This document shows positions 8,764 through 17,420 of a DNA stretch of 64,000 nucleotides, in pieces. This stretch comes from Parabacteroides gordonii MS-1 = DSM 23371 (GTDB lineage Bacteria > Bacteroidota > Bacteroidia > Bacteroidales > Tannerellaceae). Numbering within the stretch: position 1 is the stretch's first letter; every line of letters starts with the position of its first letter. The notes beneath the pieces are model-generated. The model made no database searches, had not been told where the DNA came from, and saw nothing but the letters and a program-made list of their open reading frames with translations. The stretch covers positions 561,114-625,113 of the forward strand of contig NZ_KQ033920.1 of the NCBI RefSeq assembly GCF_000969825.1, in the 5' to 3' direction. The position numbers and the translations under genes are program-made.

Positions 8764-10221
8764 TTATGAATAATTTTTGATTTTATCGCTGAGTTCTTTA
8801 TCAAAGTATTTACCATTCAAAATGAAACTCATTCCCATGAATGCTATAACCATCGTGGGGAATTGTCCCCAAAATGAATTCCCATATGCACTTAAAAACA
8901 TACCAAATATAGCACATAGCCATCCCGTTAATATTCCTTTTAGCTCGGGATCATGTATATTAAACATTAAAATCCATGTTCCGCGAGCTATAGTAATAAA
9001 AACCATACCCATATATAATATTAAACCAATGATTCCTGTTTCAACCCATATCTTGACATACCAAGAATCAGTAGGGATGGATGTTGTAAAACGTCTGGAT
9101 ACTTTTACTCCCAAACCATCACCGGATAATCCTAATCCTTCTCCGAAAGGTTTGTATTTTAAATATTCCTTTAATTTTTTCTGGTTCTCTTTACGGACAA
9201 TATATGAAGCATCTTCACTTGGTGTAAAAGCTGTTCTCATTCTTCTGATAGTCGCATTACTTTGACCGATCATTGTAAAAGCGAAGAACACGTAAATCAG
9301 AACCAAAGAAGCTGTTCCTATTAAAATAGACCGAGTCTGTTTGCTTACTACGGTATAAAGTGCTAATCCGGCCAATGGTACAATTATTGCACCTCGAGTA
9401 CCGGAAAGCATCATTGTATACAAAGAAGCAACAGCTACGCTTGCATAATAAATCCTGAATGCTTTATTTTTCATATACAAAGAAGTTATACCCCAAATAA
9501 TACCAGCACCTCCCATATTGGATCCCATGTTACTCGCATCTGTGAAAAATGAGAAATAACGTATACCGGAATGAATTATATGGGTCGTTGCACCTCCATT
9601 GTTGAGCCATCGGGTTTCATAGGTATCAAAACCAAAAAATTTTTGCATAAAGGTTTTTAATATGGCCAATACTGTGAATAATGAAAATGTAAATAAAAGA
9701 GCTTTCAATGTTTTGTATCTGGTACATAATAGTGATGTAAGAATTGTTATAATTAGCCCGTTAATGATTAACCCTCTGGATAAAATCCACCCTTCAAATA
9801 CAGCACTTGGATTCATCACTTCCAAAATGCAATAGAAGGCCCATACTGCTGATAATGCACTTAAAATGTGAAAGCATCTTTTCCATTCGATACTATGATA
9901 GAGTGCACTATGCACAAAAATAAGTACAAGGGTAAGTACATATAAAATATCCATGATTATACTTATTCCTTCTATAGGCACATAACGGGTAATCCCCAAA
10001 ATGAAATAATTGATAGTAAAGATTATGAATAACATTAATTGAGGATATCTTAAGATTAGAATTCCTGCAATACATATTAGTGGAAATACTGTAATTACTG
10101 CAAAAAGTGCCATATTCATGGATAATAAAGCCATGAGAATGCCAACCAGTCCTATCAATATAATAAGATAGAGAAGCTTTATTGAACGAGTTTCAACAGG
10201 TATGTAATTACTATTATTCAT
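8764..10221 (-). CDS. O-antigen ligase/polymerase-type membrane protein (Wzy/WaaL family)
   Basis: 485 residues with about 11-13 hydrophobic helices and a larger periplasmic loop in the second half (about 300-395), the topology of Wzy_C/O-antigen-ligase family proteins. The stretch MLSGTRGAIIVPLAGLALY carries the small-residue/arginine pattern common before the large loop. Between the Wzz-like protein and the glycosyltransferases it most likely polymerises the flipped repeat unit at the periplasmic face. A ligase role cannot be excluded. It ends 22 bp before the interrupted GT2 and starts 2 bp after the Wzz-like gene. Confidence 0.8.
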   Translation of the reverse strand: MNNSNYIPVETRSIKLLYLIILIGLVGILMALLSMNMALFAVITVFPLICIAGILILRYPQLMLFIIFTINYFILGITRYVPIEGISIIMDILYVLTLVLIFVHSALYHSIEWKRCFHILSALSAVWAFYCILEVMNPSAVFEGWILSRGLIINGLIITILTSLLCTRYKTLKALLFTFSLFTVLAILKTFMQKFFGFDTYETRWLNNGGATTHIIHSGIRYFSFFTDASNMGSNMGGAGIIWGITSLYMKNKAFRIYYASVAVASLYTMMLSGTRGAIIVPLAGLALYTVVSKQTRSILIGTASLVLIYVFFAFTMIGQSNATIRRMRTAFTPSEDASYIVRKENQKKLKEYLKYKPFGEGLGLSGDGLGVKVSRRFTTSIPTDSWYVKIWVETGIIGLILYMGMVFITIARGTWILMFNIHDPELKGILTGWLCAIFGMFLSAYGNSFWGQFPTMVIAFMGMSFILNGKYFDKELSDKIKNYS

Positions 10222-10223
10222 GC

Positions 10224-12383
10224 TTATCTCTTTATAGCAGAATTTCTTGCTGTTAATCCCATATATATAATACGATTGGAGAATGAACGTATAGAAGTTT
10301 CCGGAGGTAATTGGCCTGTAAAATCTTCTACAGCTTCACGACTTGCATTATTTAAATAAAGGAATAACGGCTTGTCTTGAGCCATGTCCATTAGATATTT
10401 CACAAATTCTTCATCACTATTCTTCCATACTCTACGGGCATTAGCTATTAAAAGATTTACATCAGCCTTATTTAATAGACAAATCGGCAGACTATTATCT
10501 TTAATAGAAGGATATTCCAGCAGGAGAATATCCATTTGATCATAGTCTTCTATGTAGGAACTTATTTCTCCTGAAGATAGATATGCCGCATCAATTGGAA
10601 AATCTATTCCCGCTACCAGATATTTGACATTGAATCCGATTTCTTTCCAATATTCTAATAAATATTGACAAACAAAACTTTTCCCTTCTTTTTTTTCTAT
10701 GCTTAGTATATTAATATGAAATGTTTTTCCTTTTTTCATGTGTTGAACAAGTCGATTACATGTGTAGGCAGCAGATATTCTGTTACAAGCTTTTATAAAT
10801 CCTCTGTATTTTAATTGCTGGTTACCTGTGAAAGCTCCTAAAACATTCATTTTAGTTAGCCTGCGGGCACGTTCTGCATCCCGTAGGGTTCTGTCTAATA
10901 ACTCTACGATTAAATTCAGACCGATAATGAATATTATACTGCCGGCAAACGCAGCTATGATTAACAACATTCGTTTGCTTTTATCGCTGAAAAGAGGGAA
11001 TGTCGGTTCTGATATTGTGTTCAATGTTGCAGTAGTTAATTGCAAATTCTTTTGTTTCATTTTTGCCATATTCAGGGCATGTAATACCTGCAAATAAGCT
11101 TCTTCTGTCACATGTATTTCACGCTCTTGCCTGTTTATCTGGGTTCCTACAGGAGAATATGTTTTATATTGTTCTGTGAATTCTTTTTTCCTTTGGTCTA
11201 ATATCTTCAATTCAGCTTTTGCTTTTATATTGATAATGGTTTGTGCCAACCACTCATTGACTAATCCATCGATAGAAATACCTTCCTTACTTTCTTTATA
11301 ATTATTGATTTGTTCTGTCAGTGTTGCTACTTTTTTTTCTGCATTTTTTAAATCATCTTTGTATTTCAATAATTCCAGATCGTCATTTTGAGTATCTTCC
11401 GTTGTAAATATTTCTATTTCCGTTATTTTCCCATTTATTTTGGATATTTCTTCTAAAGCTTTGATAAACTCGTCATTAGCTTGTACTAACTTGACACGAA
11501 CTCGCATATATTGTTCAAGGCCTTCAAGTAATTGTGAAGAACTATTGATTCTACGAATTACTTCTTCATAGCGATTCTCAAAATCTGAAAATGAACCGGC
11601 GATAGCTTTTGTTTGTTCCTGATAATTTATTACGCTATTCTTGATATTGTAATCCGTAAGCTCATTTTCGAGATTATTTAATTGACTGCGTAATCTCTTT
11701 TGTTCATCTTCGTAATATTTTACGATGTCGTCAGCTGTTTTATATTTTAGTTGATTATAAGAAATACGTAATTCTTCACTAAGGAGTTTCACTGTTGTTA
11801 ATGTAATACCCGGGTCTGTAGATGTATAGGCAATATCAATCAGATCGCTATTACCCAGGCGTTTTACAATGATTTGGGATAATGCACCATAACTATAATA
11901 AGGGGTAAATCCGTTAAATAACTTATACAAGAAATTATGCGTATCACTTTGCTTATATTTCTCAAGGTTACTTATCGTTCTCTCAAAAGAATCTTTGTCA
12001 ATTAAATTCAGGACTTCTTTGGGAACAAAGCTAACCAGGTTCTGATAGTTTTTGGCAGTTATATATTTATTATCTACACTGGGATCTCCATTAATAAGAT
12101 TCAGTACTAATAATTTCATTGATACGGTTTCTAAAGTACCTTTTGATTTGGTGAGGTTTACCAAATTGTCGAAAGTATTGTTTACACTCATCCAATCCGG
12201 TTTACTTTCACTTTCTAATCCGGTATTAGATGTAATGCCGGTATAGATAGACGTATTCACGGTATATTTTTTTTGCATGAACTGTGTGAAGTATGCAACC
12301 AATGCCGTGACAACTAACGCACCCAGTATTAGCTGATAGCGAATGCGATGTAGAAAACGGGATATATAGAGTGTGATATCCAT
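10224..12383 (-). CDS. Wzz-type chain-length/export protein with a degenerate BY-kinase-like tail
   Basis: 719 residues. A Wzz domain starts with a transmembrane helix near 17-34, followed by a periplasmic region with long coiled-coil stretches (about 205-300 and 330-390), a GNVR-type segment near 405-440, and a second helix near 468-488. The cytoplasmic C-terminus from about 555 has the fold pattern of a bacterial tyrosine kinase but looks inactive. The P-loop is reduced to KKEGKS (564-569), the Walker B aspartate position reads LLLEY (620-624), and there is no terminal tyrosine cluster. It would set chain length or bridge to the outer membrane without kinase activity. It starts 3 bp after the TolC-like gene. 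Confidence 0.86.
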   Translation of the reverse strand: MDITLYISRFLHRIRYQLILGALVVTALVAYFTQFMQKKYTVNTSIYTGITSNTGLESESKPDWMSVNNTFDNLVNLTKSKGTLETVSMKLLVLNLINGDPSVDNKYITAKNYQNLVSFVPKEVLNLIDKDSFERTISNLEKYKQSDTHNFLYKLFNGFTPYYSYGALSQIIVKRLGNSDLIDIAYTSTDPGITLTTVKLLSEELRISYNQLKYKTADDIVKYYEDEQKRLRSQLNNLENELTDYNIKNSVINYQEQTKAIAGSFSDFENRYEEVIRRINSSSQLLEGLEQYMRVRVKLVQANDEFIKALEEISKINGKITEIEIFTTEDTQNDDLELLKYKDDLKNAEKKVATLTEQINNYKESKEGISIDGLVNEWLAQTIINIKAKAELKILDQRKKEFTEQYKTYSPVGTQINRQEREIHVTEEAYLQVLHALNMAKMKQKNLQLTTATLNTISEPTFPLFSDKSKRMLLIIAAFAGSIIFIIGLNLIVELLDRTLRDAERARRLTKMNVLGAFTGNQQLKYRGFIKACNRISAAYTCNRLVQHMKKGKTFHINILSIEKKEGKSFVCQYLLEYWKEIGFNVKYLVAGIDFPIDAAYLSSGEISSYIEDYDQMDILLLEYPSIKDNSLPICLLNKADVNLLIANARRVWKNSDEEFVKYLMDMAQDKPLFLYLNNASREAVEDFTGQLPPETSIRSFSNRIIYMGLTARNSAIKR

Positions 12384-12386
12384 AGG

Positions 12387-13172
12387 TTATCTGTTTATGA
12401 TCTTTACATTAGTGAGCATCTCTAGTAGAGTGACAGCATTATGTAAAGCAGTTCGCCCTTCCTGGTAAAGAATGATTGCATTGGTACGTCTTCCTTTCTC
12501 GATAGAGAGTTCGCCGATACCAATTTTTCCATTAATGAAGTCTTGTTCGGATATTTTCATTTGGGCATTATATAATGCGGCAGCATCAGATTTAGCTTTC
12601 AGGGTAGCTAAAGATTGTAATACATTATTATAAGCTTCCAATATCTTTAGTTTTCGTTCTTCTATTGACATCTCATATTCGTAATCCAATTGGCGGAAAT
12701 GTGCTTTCTTGGCTCTTATCTTTTGCTTGCGGCTGGCCAAATCACCGAAAGGTATTGATATGGATAGTCCTGCGCTATAAGTACTTTTATTACTTCCTAG
12801 ACTTGTCGTAAGTAAAGGATCATCAACTGTTTCTGTTGATGATAATTGCACGATTCTTCCATATTGGTATTGTCCGTATATCCTGAAATAGTTTAACCAT
12901 TCCCTCCTTGAAACTTTCATTTCAGCATTTGCCTCTTCTCTCTTTGCTTCATAAATTTTAATGGAAGGATGGTCATAAACTGATTGCAGGAAAACAGAAA
13001 GAGGAGGGAGCTGAACTCGTTCATAGTCATCCAACATAGCTTGTATAGAGTCTGAATTAGCCATGGCTGTTACTTCAACAGTTGTAGCTTTGTCAAAGTA
13101 GTTGCCTCCCTTTTTCTGACTAAAACAGCAGAGAGTATTTATTGATAGCAATATAATGAGAACTTTTTTCAT
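12387..13172 (-). CDS. Half-length TolC-like outer membrane protein of the capsule operon
   Basis: 261 residues, beginning with a signal peptide (MKKVLIILLSINTLCCFSQ). The rest reads as a single OEP repeat: a long helix (HPSIKIYEAKREEANAEMKVS), a beta-strand pair with YSAGLSISIPFGD, and long return helices ending LLEMLTNVK. Normal TolC proteins are about 430-480 aa with two such repeats, as in the efflux TolC at 50781 in this window, so this is one half. The frame is intact at both ends. It probably serves as the outer-membrane or periplasmic export partner for the Wzz-like protein next to it. No Wza-type gene is visible in the window. Confidence 0.8.
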   Translation of the reverse strand: MKKVLIILLSINTLCCFSQKKGGNYFDKATTVEVTAMANSDSIQAMLDDYERVQLPPLSVFLQSVYDHPSIKIYEAKREEANAEMKVSRREWLNYFRIYGQYQYGRIVQLSSTETVDDPLLTTSLGSNKSTYSAGLSISIPFGDLASRKQKIRAKKAHFRQLDYEYEMSIEERKLKILEAYNNVLQSLATLKAKSDAAALYNAQMKISEQDFINGKIGIGELSIEKGRRTNAIILYQEGRTALHNAVTLLEMLTNVKIINR

Positions 13173-13184
13173 CAGATTAGATCT

Positions 13185-14354
13185 CTATACATTCTCCTTT
13201 TGGATGAACGCTGTGAATGTTTTGATAATAATCATCATATCCATTCGGAAAGAAAATTCTTTCGCATACTTGATATCCAGTTGTTTTCGTTCTTCAGCAG
13301 ACATTTTTCCTGCATCACCGCGTTTCTCAACCTGCCAAAGGCCTGTCAGACCCGCAGGTGCCATGAAACGTTGTACATACTCATCGCTGGTAAGCAACTC
13401 GGCCTCATAAAGAGGGAGGGGACGGTTACCTACGATAGACATATCTCCTTTCAGAATATTGAATAACTGGGGAAGTTCATCTATACTGTATTTTCTGATA
13501 AAGCGTCCCATGTGAGTGATACGTGGGTCGTTCTCTATTTTGAAAAAAGCGTTGGAACGCTCATTGCGTTTGGTTTTCAGATAATTATTTTCTGAAGTAC
13601 TTAAGTCATCAGAAAATAAAAGAATATCCTGACTACTCTCTGTTGGATGATTCTCTAGGGATATCCCTAGAGCTGAAGAAGATGACGCAGACTCTTCTTC
13701 AGCTGTTTCTTTTGTATATTGGTTTAGTTTTTTGTATTCTGCAAGACGTTTATCTGCATCCGAATACATCGACCGGAATTTGTAAAAATCGAAGATCTTA
13801 TAATTGCTACCTACCCGCTTAGACTTATAAACAACCTTTCCATCACTTTCAAATCTGATCAGGAGCGCTGTAGATATCAATATAGGAGACAGCATAAGTA
13901 TGGCTGCTGAAGATGCCAGTATATCAAAAGTACGTTTCCACAGGGGTAATTTAAATTCTGCCAAGGAAGATACTTGATTACTTTTCTTGATTTTTGTTTT
14001 CTCCTTGAAATCAATAACGACAGAGAGTAATTTTTGTAAGTCCTCTTTTGAATATTCTTTGGAGATCATACAATCAATGCCAGCCTTTAAATAAGGTAGC
14101 TTTTCTTCTTTACTCAGAGTCTCGCTTATCAGTATGATATACAACTCAGGGTATAACTTATGAAGTTGGGTAATTGTCGGTATATCTGTCGTCATTTCCT
14201 GCTTTTCAAGAAATACACAGAAATCAATGTCTCCTAAAGAGGATAAGCTTGATTTTATTTGCTGAAAAGTAATGCATTCGGAAATTCTGCACTGCAGATT
14301 CTCCCGCAAATGAGCGGCCAAGGGAATATTATTTCCCCAAAAGATGTACTCCAT
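13185..14354 (-). CDS. Initiating sugar-phosphate transferase with fused degenerate receiver domain
   Basis: 389 residues. Residues 1-115 have the pattern of a response-regulator receiver but lack the acidic pocket and phospho-Asp (DFCVFLEKQEM at 44-54). The PF02397 sugar transferase follows: membrane helix at 145-168, KFRSM at 192-196, then DPRITHMGRFIRKYS and IDELPQLFNILKGDMSIVG at 276-309. These transfer a sugar-1-phosphate to undecaprenyl phosphate and start repeat-unit synthesis. Between KFRSM and DPRIT lies an extra Ser/Glu-rich segment of about 45 residues (roughly 215-260) not usual in WcaJ/PglC relatives. The gene follows a stand-alone receiver by 32 bp, suggesting signal-controlled initiation (inference). 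Confidence 0.9.
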   Translation of the reverse strand: MEYIFWGNNIPLAAHLRENLQCRISECITFQQIKSSLSSLGDIDFCVFLEKQEMTTDIPTITQLHKLYPELYIILISETLSKEEKLPYLKAGIDCMISKEYSKEDLQKLLSVVIDFKEKTKIKKSNQVSSLAEFKLPLWKRTFDILASSAAILMLSPILISTALLIRFESDGKVVYKSKRVGSNYKIFDFYKFRSMYSDADKRLAEYKKLNQYTKETAEEESASSSSALGISLENHPTESSQDILLFSDDLSTSENNYLKTKRNERSNAFFKIENDPRITHMGRFIRKYSIDELPQLFNILKGDMSIVGNRPLPLYEAELLTSDEYVQRFMAPAGLTGLWQVEKRGDAGKMSAEERKQLDIKYAKEFSFRMDMMIIIKTFTAFIQKENV

Positions 14355-14386
14355 ACAAGTTTAAAATTAACCCTAGTGTTTATTCT

Positions 14387-14752
14387 TTATCTCAATAATC
14401 TTTTAACCCTTACCCTTAATTCTTCCGGGTTAAAAGGTTTCAGAATAAAGTCTTCTGCCCCTTCTTCAAATAGACGTATTCTGTTGGAACTACTTTCTAC
14501 ACTCGATAGAATTAGTACAGGAATATGACTAAAGAGAGCATTTGCTTTTAAATAACACAAAAACTCCTCTCCATTCATCTCCGGCATATTCAAGTCGGAA
14601 ATAATCCCGTCCGGCATGTTGCCTTCATTAAGCCATGCAATAGCTTTAATCGGATTTTCCTCGTATCTGACATCATACAATGAAGACAGATAGAGCATTA
14701 TAATCTTCGCTATTTCAGGCTTATCATCAACCAAAAGAATCGACTTCTTCAT
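14387..14752 (-). CDS. Stand-alone CheY-like response regulator at the head of the capsule operon
   Basis: The frame extends upstream to 14875, but the domain starts at MKKSILLVDDK (ATG at 14750-14752), giving 121 aa. The remaining upstream residues are low-complexity and lie over the promoter. All receiver residues are present: acidic pair D9-D10, phosphoacceptor D53 in ISDLNMP, S83 in LILSS, and K105 in LKPF. There is no DNA-binding output domain, so it must act by protein contact. The next gene carries a degenerate receiver fused to the initiating sugar transferase, an obvious candidate partner. No histidine kinase lies adjacent. Confidence 0.88.
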   Translation of the reverse strand: MKKSILLVDDKPEIAKIIMLYLSSLYDVRYEENPIKAIAWLNEGNMPDGIISDLNMPEMNGEEFLCYLKANALFSHIPVLILSSVESSSNRIRLFEEGAEDFILKPFNPEELRVRVKRLLR

Positions 14753-14794
14753 GCTTTTTTGTATATATTGCAATTTTTTGTTTTCTCCACCGCG

Positions 14795-14802
14795 CAAAAT
14801 TA
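14795..14802 (-). promoter_or_regulatory. -7 box of the capsule operon promoter
   Basis: The plus strand CAAAATTA is TAATTTTG on the minus strand, matching TAnnTTTG. It lies 43 bp upstream of the response-regulator ATG at 14752 and supports that start over the longer frame. A good -33 TTTG at the usual spacing is not obvious. No recombinase-type inverted repeats flank it, so phase inversion is not indicated. Confidence 0.5.
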
Positions 14803-14895
14803 AAATAATAATTTGATAAAAGCATATAAAAATCAAAGGTTTTTCTGTGTAAATACTCTTTATTGCAAAGAACAATATATATGAAAATTATTCTT

Positions 14896-14903
14896 TAAGT
14901 TTG
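14896..14903 (+). promoter_or_regulatory. -7 box of the GH51 gene
   Basis: TAAGTTTG matches TAnnTTTG and lies 42 bp upstream of the ATG at 14946. It supports that ATG over the upstream TTG at 14901, which falls inside the box. No -33 box is clear. Confidence 0.45.
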
Positions 14904-14945
14904 CAGAATGAATTTTATCGTGCTATTGAATTGATAAACGTAGAG

Positions 14946-17414
14946 ATGAATATACCCTTTAAGATATTAAGTATAAATATAATACTTGTTTTTTTGCTTT
15001 CCGGATGTCAGCCTGAAATGCCGGTGACATCTTTGATAACTGTTGATGTAGAAAGTTTTTCTGTTCCTGTTAATAAGAATTTATATGGATTGACTATCGA
15101 GGAGATTAACCATGCAGTCGATGGAGGTATCTATGCTGAAATGATACAAAATCGTAGCTTTGAAGATGGTGTACCTCCTCTGAACTGTCCGTATGATGCC
15201 AGCCGGAATGTTTTGACTACGCCTAATGGTTGGTCTATTCCTTTTATGCGTTCAGATTCAGTGCCGGGGTGGAAGCGTATTTCTACCGGGACTTATATAT
15301 ATCCGGATACAAAGGAGCTTATCAATGACAAAAACCGTCGTTCCTTGCTGGTATCTGCGTCCGTTACTCCGGAGTCTGGTAGAGGAGGAGTTATTGCTAC
15401 GGGGTATAATGGCCTTTCTATCCGTAAAGGAGAAAAATATGATTTGTCATTATATATGAAAGGGGCGACAATGACTCCAAAGACAATTAATGTTGCTTTG
15501 TCTGATTCAACAGCAGAAACAGCCTTGAGTGAGGTGTTTAAAATCTCTACCGTGTTTGGATGGAGAAAATACCAACATACTTTTACTGCCACGGAAAATA
15601 CGGATAATGCGGTCTTGACTATCACTTCGGATAGTTCTGCCGTATTCTGGTTGGATGTTGTTTCTTTATTTCCCCAGAAAACATGGAATGACCGGCCTAA
15701 TGGATTGCGCCCGGATCTAATGGAAAAGGTTGCCTCTCTGAATCCACAATTTATTCGTTTTCCGGGGGGGAGCTTCGTGGAAGGATATACTGCCGGGACA
15801 TATCCTATCTGGCGTGAAACAGTCGGAGCGGTTTCTGAACGTAAGCATTTCTGGAATATATGGGCATATGGTTCGACCAATGGGATGGGATATCATGAAT
15901 ATCTGCAAATGTGTGAAGATCTGAAAGCTGAACCTTTGTATGTAATCAACAGCGGTGTGACGAGCCAGAGTCGTCGTCCGCGTTATGAAGATATTACAGC
16001 CATGAACAAACTGGTACAGGATGCTTTGGATGCTATCGCTTACGCTAATGCACCGGTCGATTCTGCTTTCGGAGCTATGCGTGCCAAACAGGGACATCCG
16101 GAACCTTTCAACCTGAAATATGTGGAGATCGGCAGTGAGAATTACGGACAGGAATACTCTAAACGTTTCGAGCTATTCAAAAAAGCTATTAATGAAACTT
16201 ATCCGGAGATCACAGTGATAAAAAGCTCCTTGATCGCCGGGCAGAACAGGACGGAGTGGACGGACTATCATTTTTATTCCGGAGAAGATTTTCTTATTGC
16301 CAACCATAACCGTTATGAAACCGGGCAATACTTAAGACGTTTCCCTGCTGTTTTTATTGGTGAGTTCAGTATGGGAGATGCTTCCTTGCAGGGCACTTTG
16401 CGTGCTGCAATAGGAGAGGCCTGCTTCCTGGTGGGGATAGAGAATAGCCCGGAAGTGGTGAAACGTCTGGCATATGCGCCGGTATTAGGAAATGTGGATT
16501 ACGAATTTCAACGGTATCCGGCTCTTTCTTTTAATAGCCATCAAGTGGTGGGGTCACCTTCGTTTTATATGATGCAGATGTTTGCGAATAACCGTGGAGA
16601 CGAATTACTTAAGACTGAGGTCGATACGTATAGCCGTCCGCAGGTGACGTTTGGGCGTGCTTCGATAGAACTGTTCGATAATAGCTATGACTTTGAGAAT
16701 GTACGGATCGATGATAAACCTGTAACTGAAGGTACGGTGAAGAGTGGAGGTTGGCAAGTGGATAACGGGAAACTTATCCCGGTTCCGAACCGTTGGAACT
16801 ATCTGTTAATGGGAGATTCTACGGCTCACGATTATACATTATCCATGCGGGTCAGACGAACAAAAGGCAGTGGACAGATTCAGCTTCGCGTCCGCGATAA
16901 TGGTAAGGCCGGAGAGGCGAACGATCATATAGCTTTATCGATAGCCCCGGGTTCTTGCGAGCTGTATCGCCAGGCAGGTGCTGTGAGGGATACTTTGAGC
17001 GCTCCCCGCATTCATTCTTTTGAAAGTAATCGCTGGTATGACATCAAGATCGTTTGCAAAGATGAAAACATTAGCTGTTATGTAGACGATACACAGATAT
17101 ATAAGGTCGAATTGCCTCCGTTGCCTTCACTGGTTTCAGTTGCAACTATGGATAAAGAAGCGAATGTTATATTGCTGAAAGTGGTAAATACGACTCAGCA
17201 TGAAGAGAAAACGGAGTTGAATATAAAAGGGGTGAGTATAAAGAATGATGCAGAGGTTATCCAGTTGACCGGGGAGCCTTTGGGACGGAATACATTTACG
17301 GAGCCGGAAAAGATTGTTCCTGTACAGAAAAGTATTTCTTTTTCTTTAGGAGGCCCGATGGTTTATTCATTCCCGCCGAACTCAATCACTATAATGAAAC
17401 TACATATCGATTAA
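14946..17414 (+). CDS. GH51 alpha-L-arabinofuranosidase, lipoprotein
   Basis: 822 residues from the ATG at 14946; the open frame reaches back to a TTG at 14901, which is unlikely. A lipoprotein signal ends FLLSGC (Cys21). Residues about 75-245 form a beta-sandwich CBM-like segment, followed by the GH51 barrel. The acid/base glutamate is in EIGSENYGQEY (Glu398) and the nucleophile in FIGEFS (Glu473). From about 560 a concanavalin/LamG-like module (SYDFENVRID to CYVDDTQIYKV) is inserted before the final arabinofuranosidase C-terminal sandwich. It is predicted to release terminal arabinofuranose from plant arabinans or arabinogalactans in the periplasm or at the surface. It stands alone, convergent with a GH20 gene. 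Confidence 0.88.
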   Translation: MNIPFKILSINIILVFLLSGCQPEMPVTSLITVDVESFSVPVNKNLYGLTIEEINHAVDGGIYAEMIQNRSFEDGVPPLNCPYDASRNVLTTPNGWSIPFMRSDSVPGWKRISTGTYIYPDTKELINDKNRRSLLVSASVTPESGRGGVIATGYNGLSIRKGEKYDLSLYMKGATMTPKTINVALSDSTAETALSEVFKISTVFGWRKYQHTFTATENTDNAVLTITSDSSAVFWLDVVSLFPQKTWNDRPNGLRPDLMEKVASLNPQFIRFPGGSFVEGYTAGTYPIWRETVGAVSERKHFWNIWAYGSTNGMGYHEYLQMCEDLKAEPLYVINSGVTSQSRRPRYEDITAMNKLVQDALDAIAYANAPVDSAFGAMRAKQGHPEPFNLKYVEIGSENYGQEYSKRFELFKKAINETYPEITVIKSSLIAGQNRTEWTDYHFYSGEDFLIANHNRYETGQYLRRFPAVFIGEFSMGDASLQGTLRAAIGEACFLVGIENSPEVVKRLAYAPVLGNVDYEFQRYPALSFNSHQVVGSPSFYMMQMFANNRGDELLKTEVDTYSRPQVTFGRASIELFDNSYDFENVRIDDKPVTEGTVKSGGWQVDNGKLIPVPNRWNYLLMGDSTAHDYTLSMRVRRTKGSGQIQLRVRDNGKAGEANDHIALSIAPGSCELYRQAGAVRDTLSAPRIHSFESNRWYDIKIVCKDENISCYVDDTQIYKVELPPLPSLVSVATMDKEANVILLKVVNTTQHEEKTELNIKGVSIKNDAEVIQLTGEPLGRNTFTEPEKIVPVQKSISFSLGGPMVYSFPPNSITIMKLHID

Positions 17415-17420
17415 AAACAT

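Noticed and set aside
14387-14875. Upstream start for the response regulator (162 aa)
   Set aside because: The extra residues are low-complexity, fall over the -7 box at 14795-14802, and precede the conserved KKSILLVDD start of the domain.
14753-14945. Invertible capsule promoter
   Set aside because: No matching inverted repeats of the recombinase type flank the promoter region, and no site-specific recombinase gene is in the window.
15293-16097. Long minus-strand open frames opposite the GH51 gene
   Set aside because: They are shadows of a clear plus-strand glycosidase; their translations show no family motif or signal.
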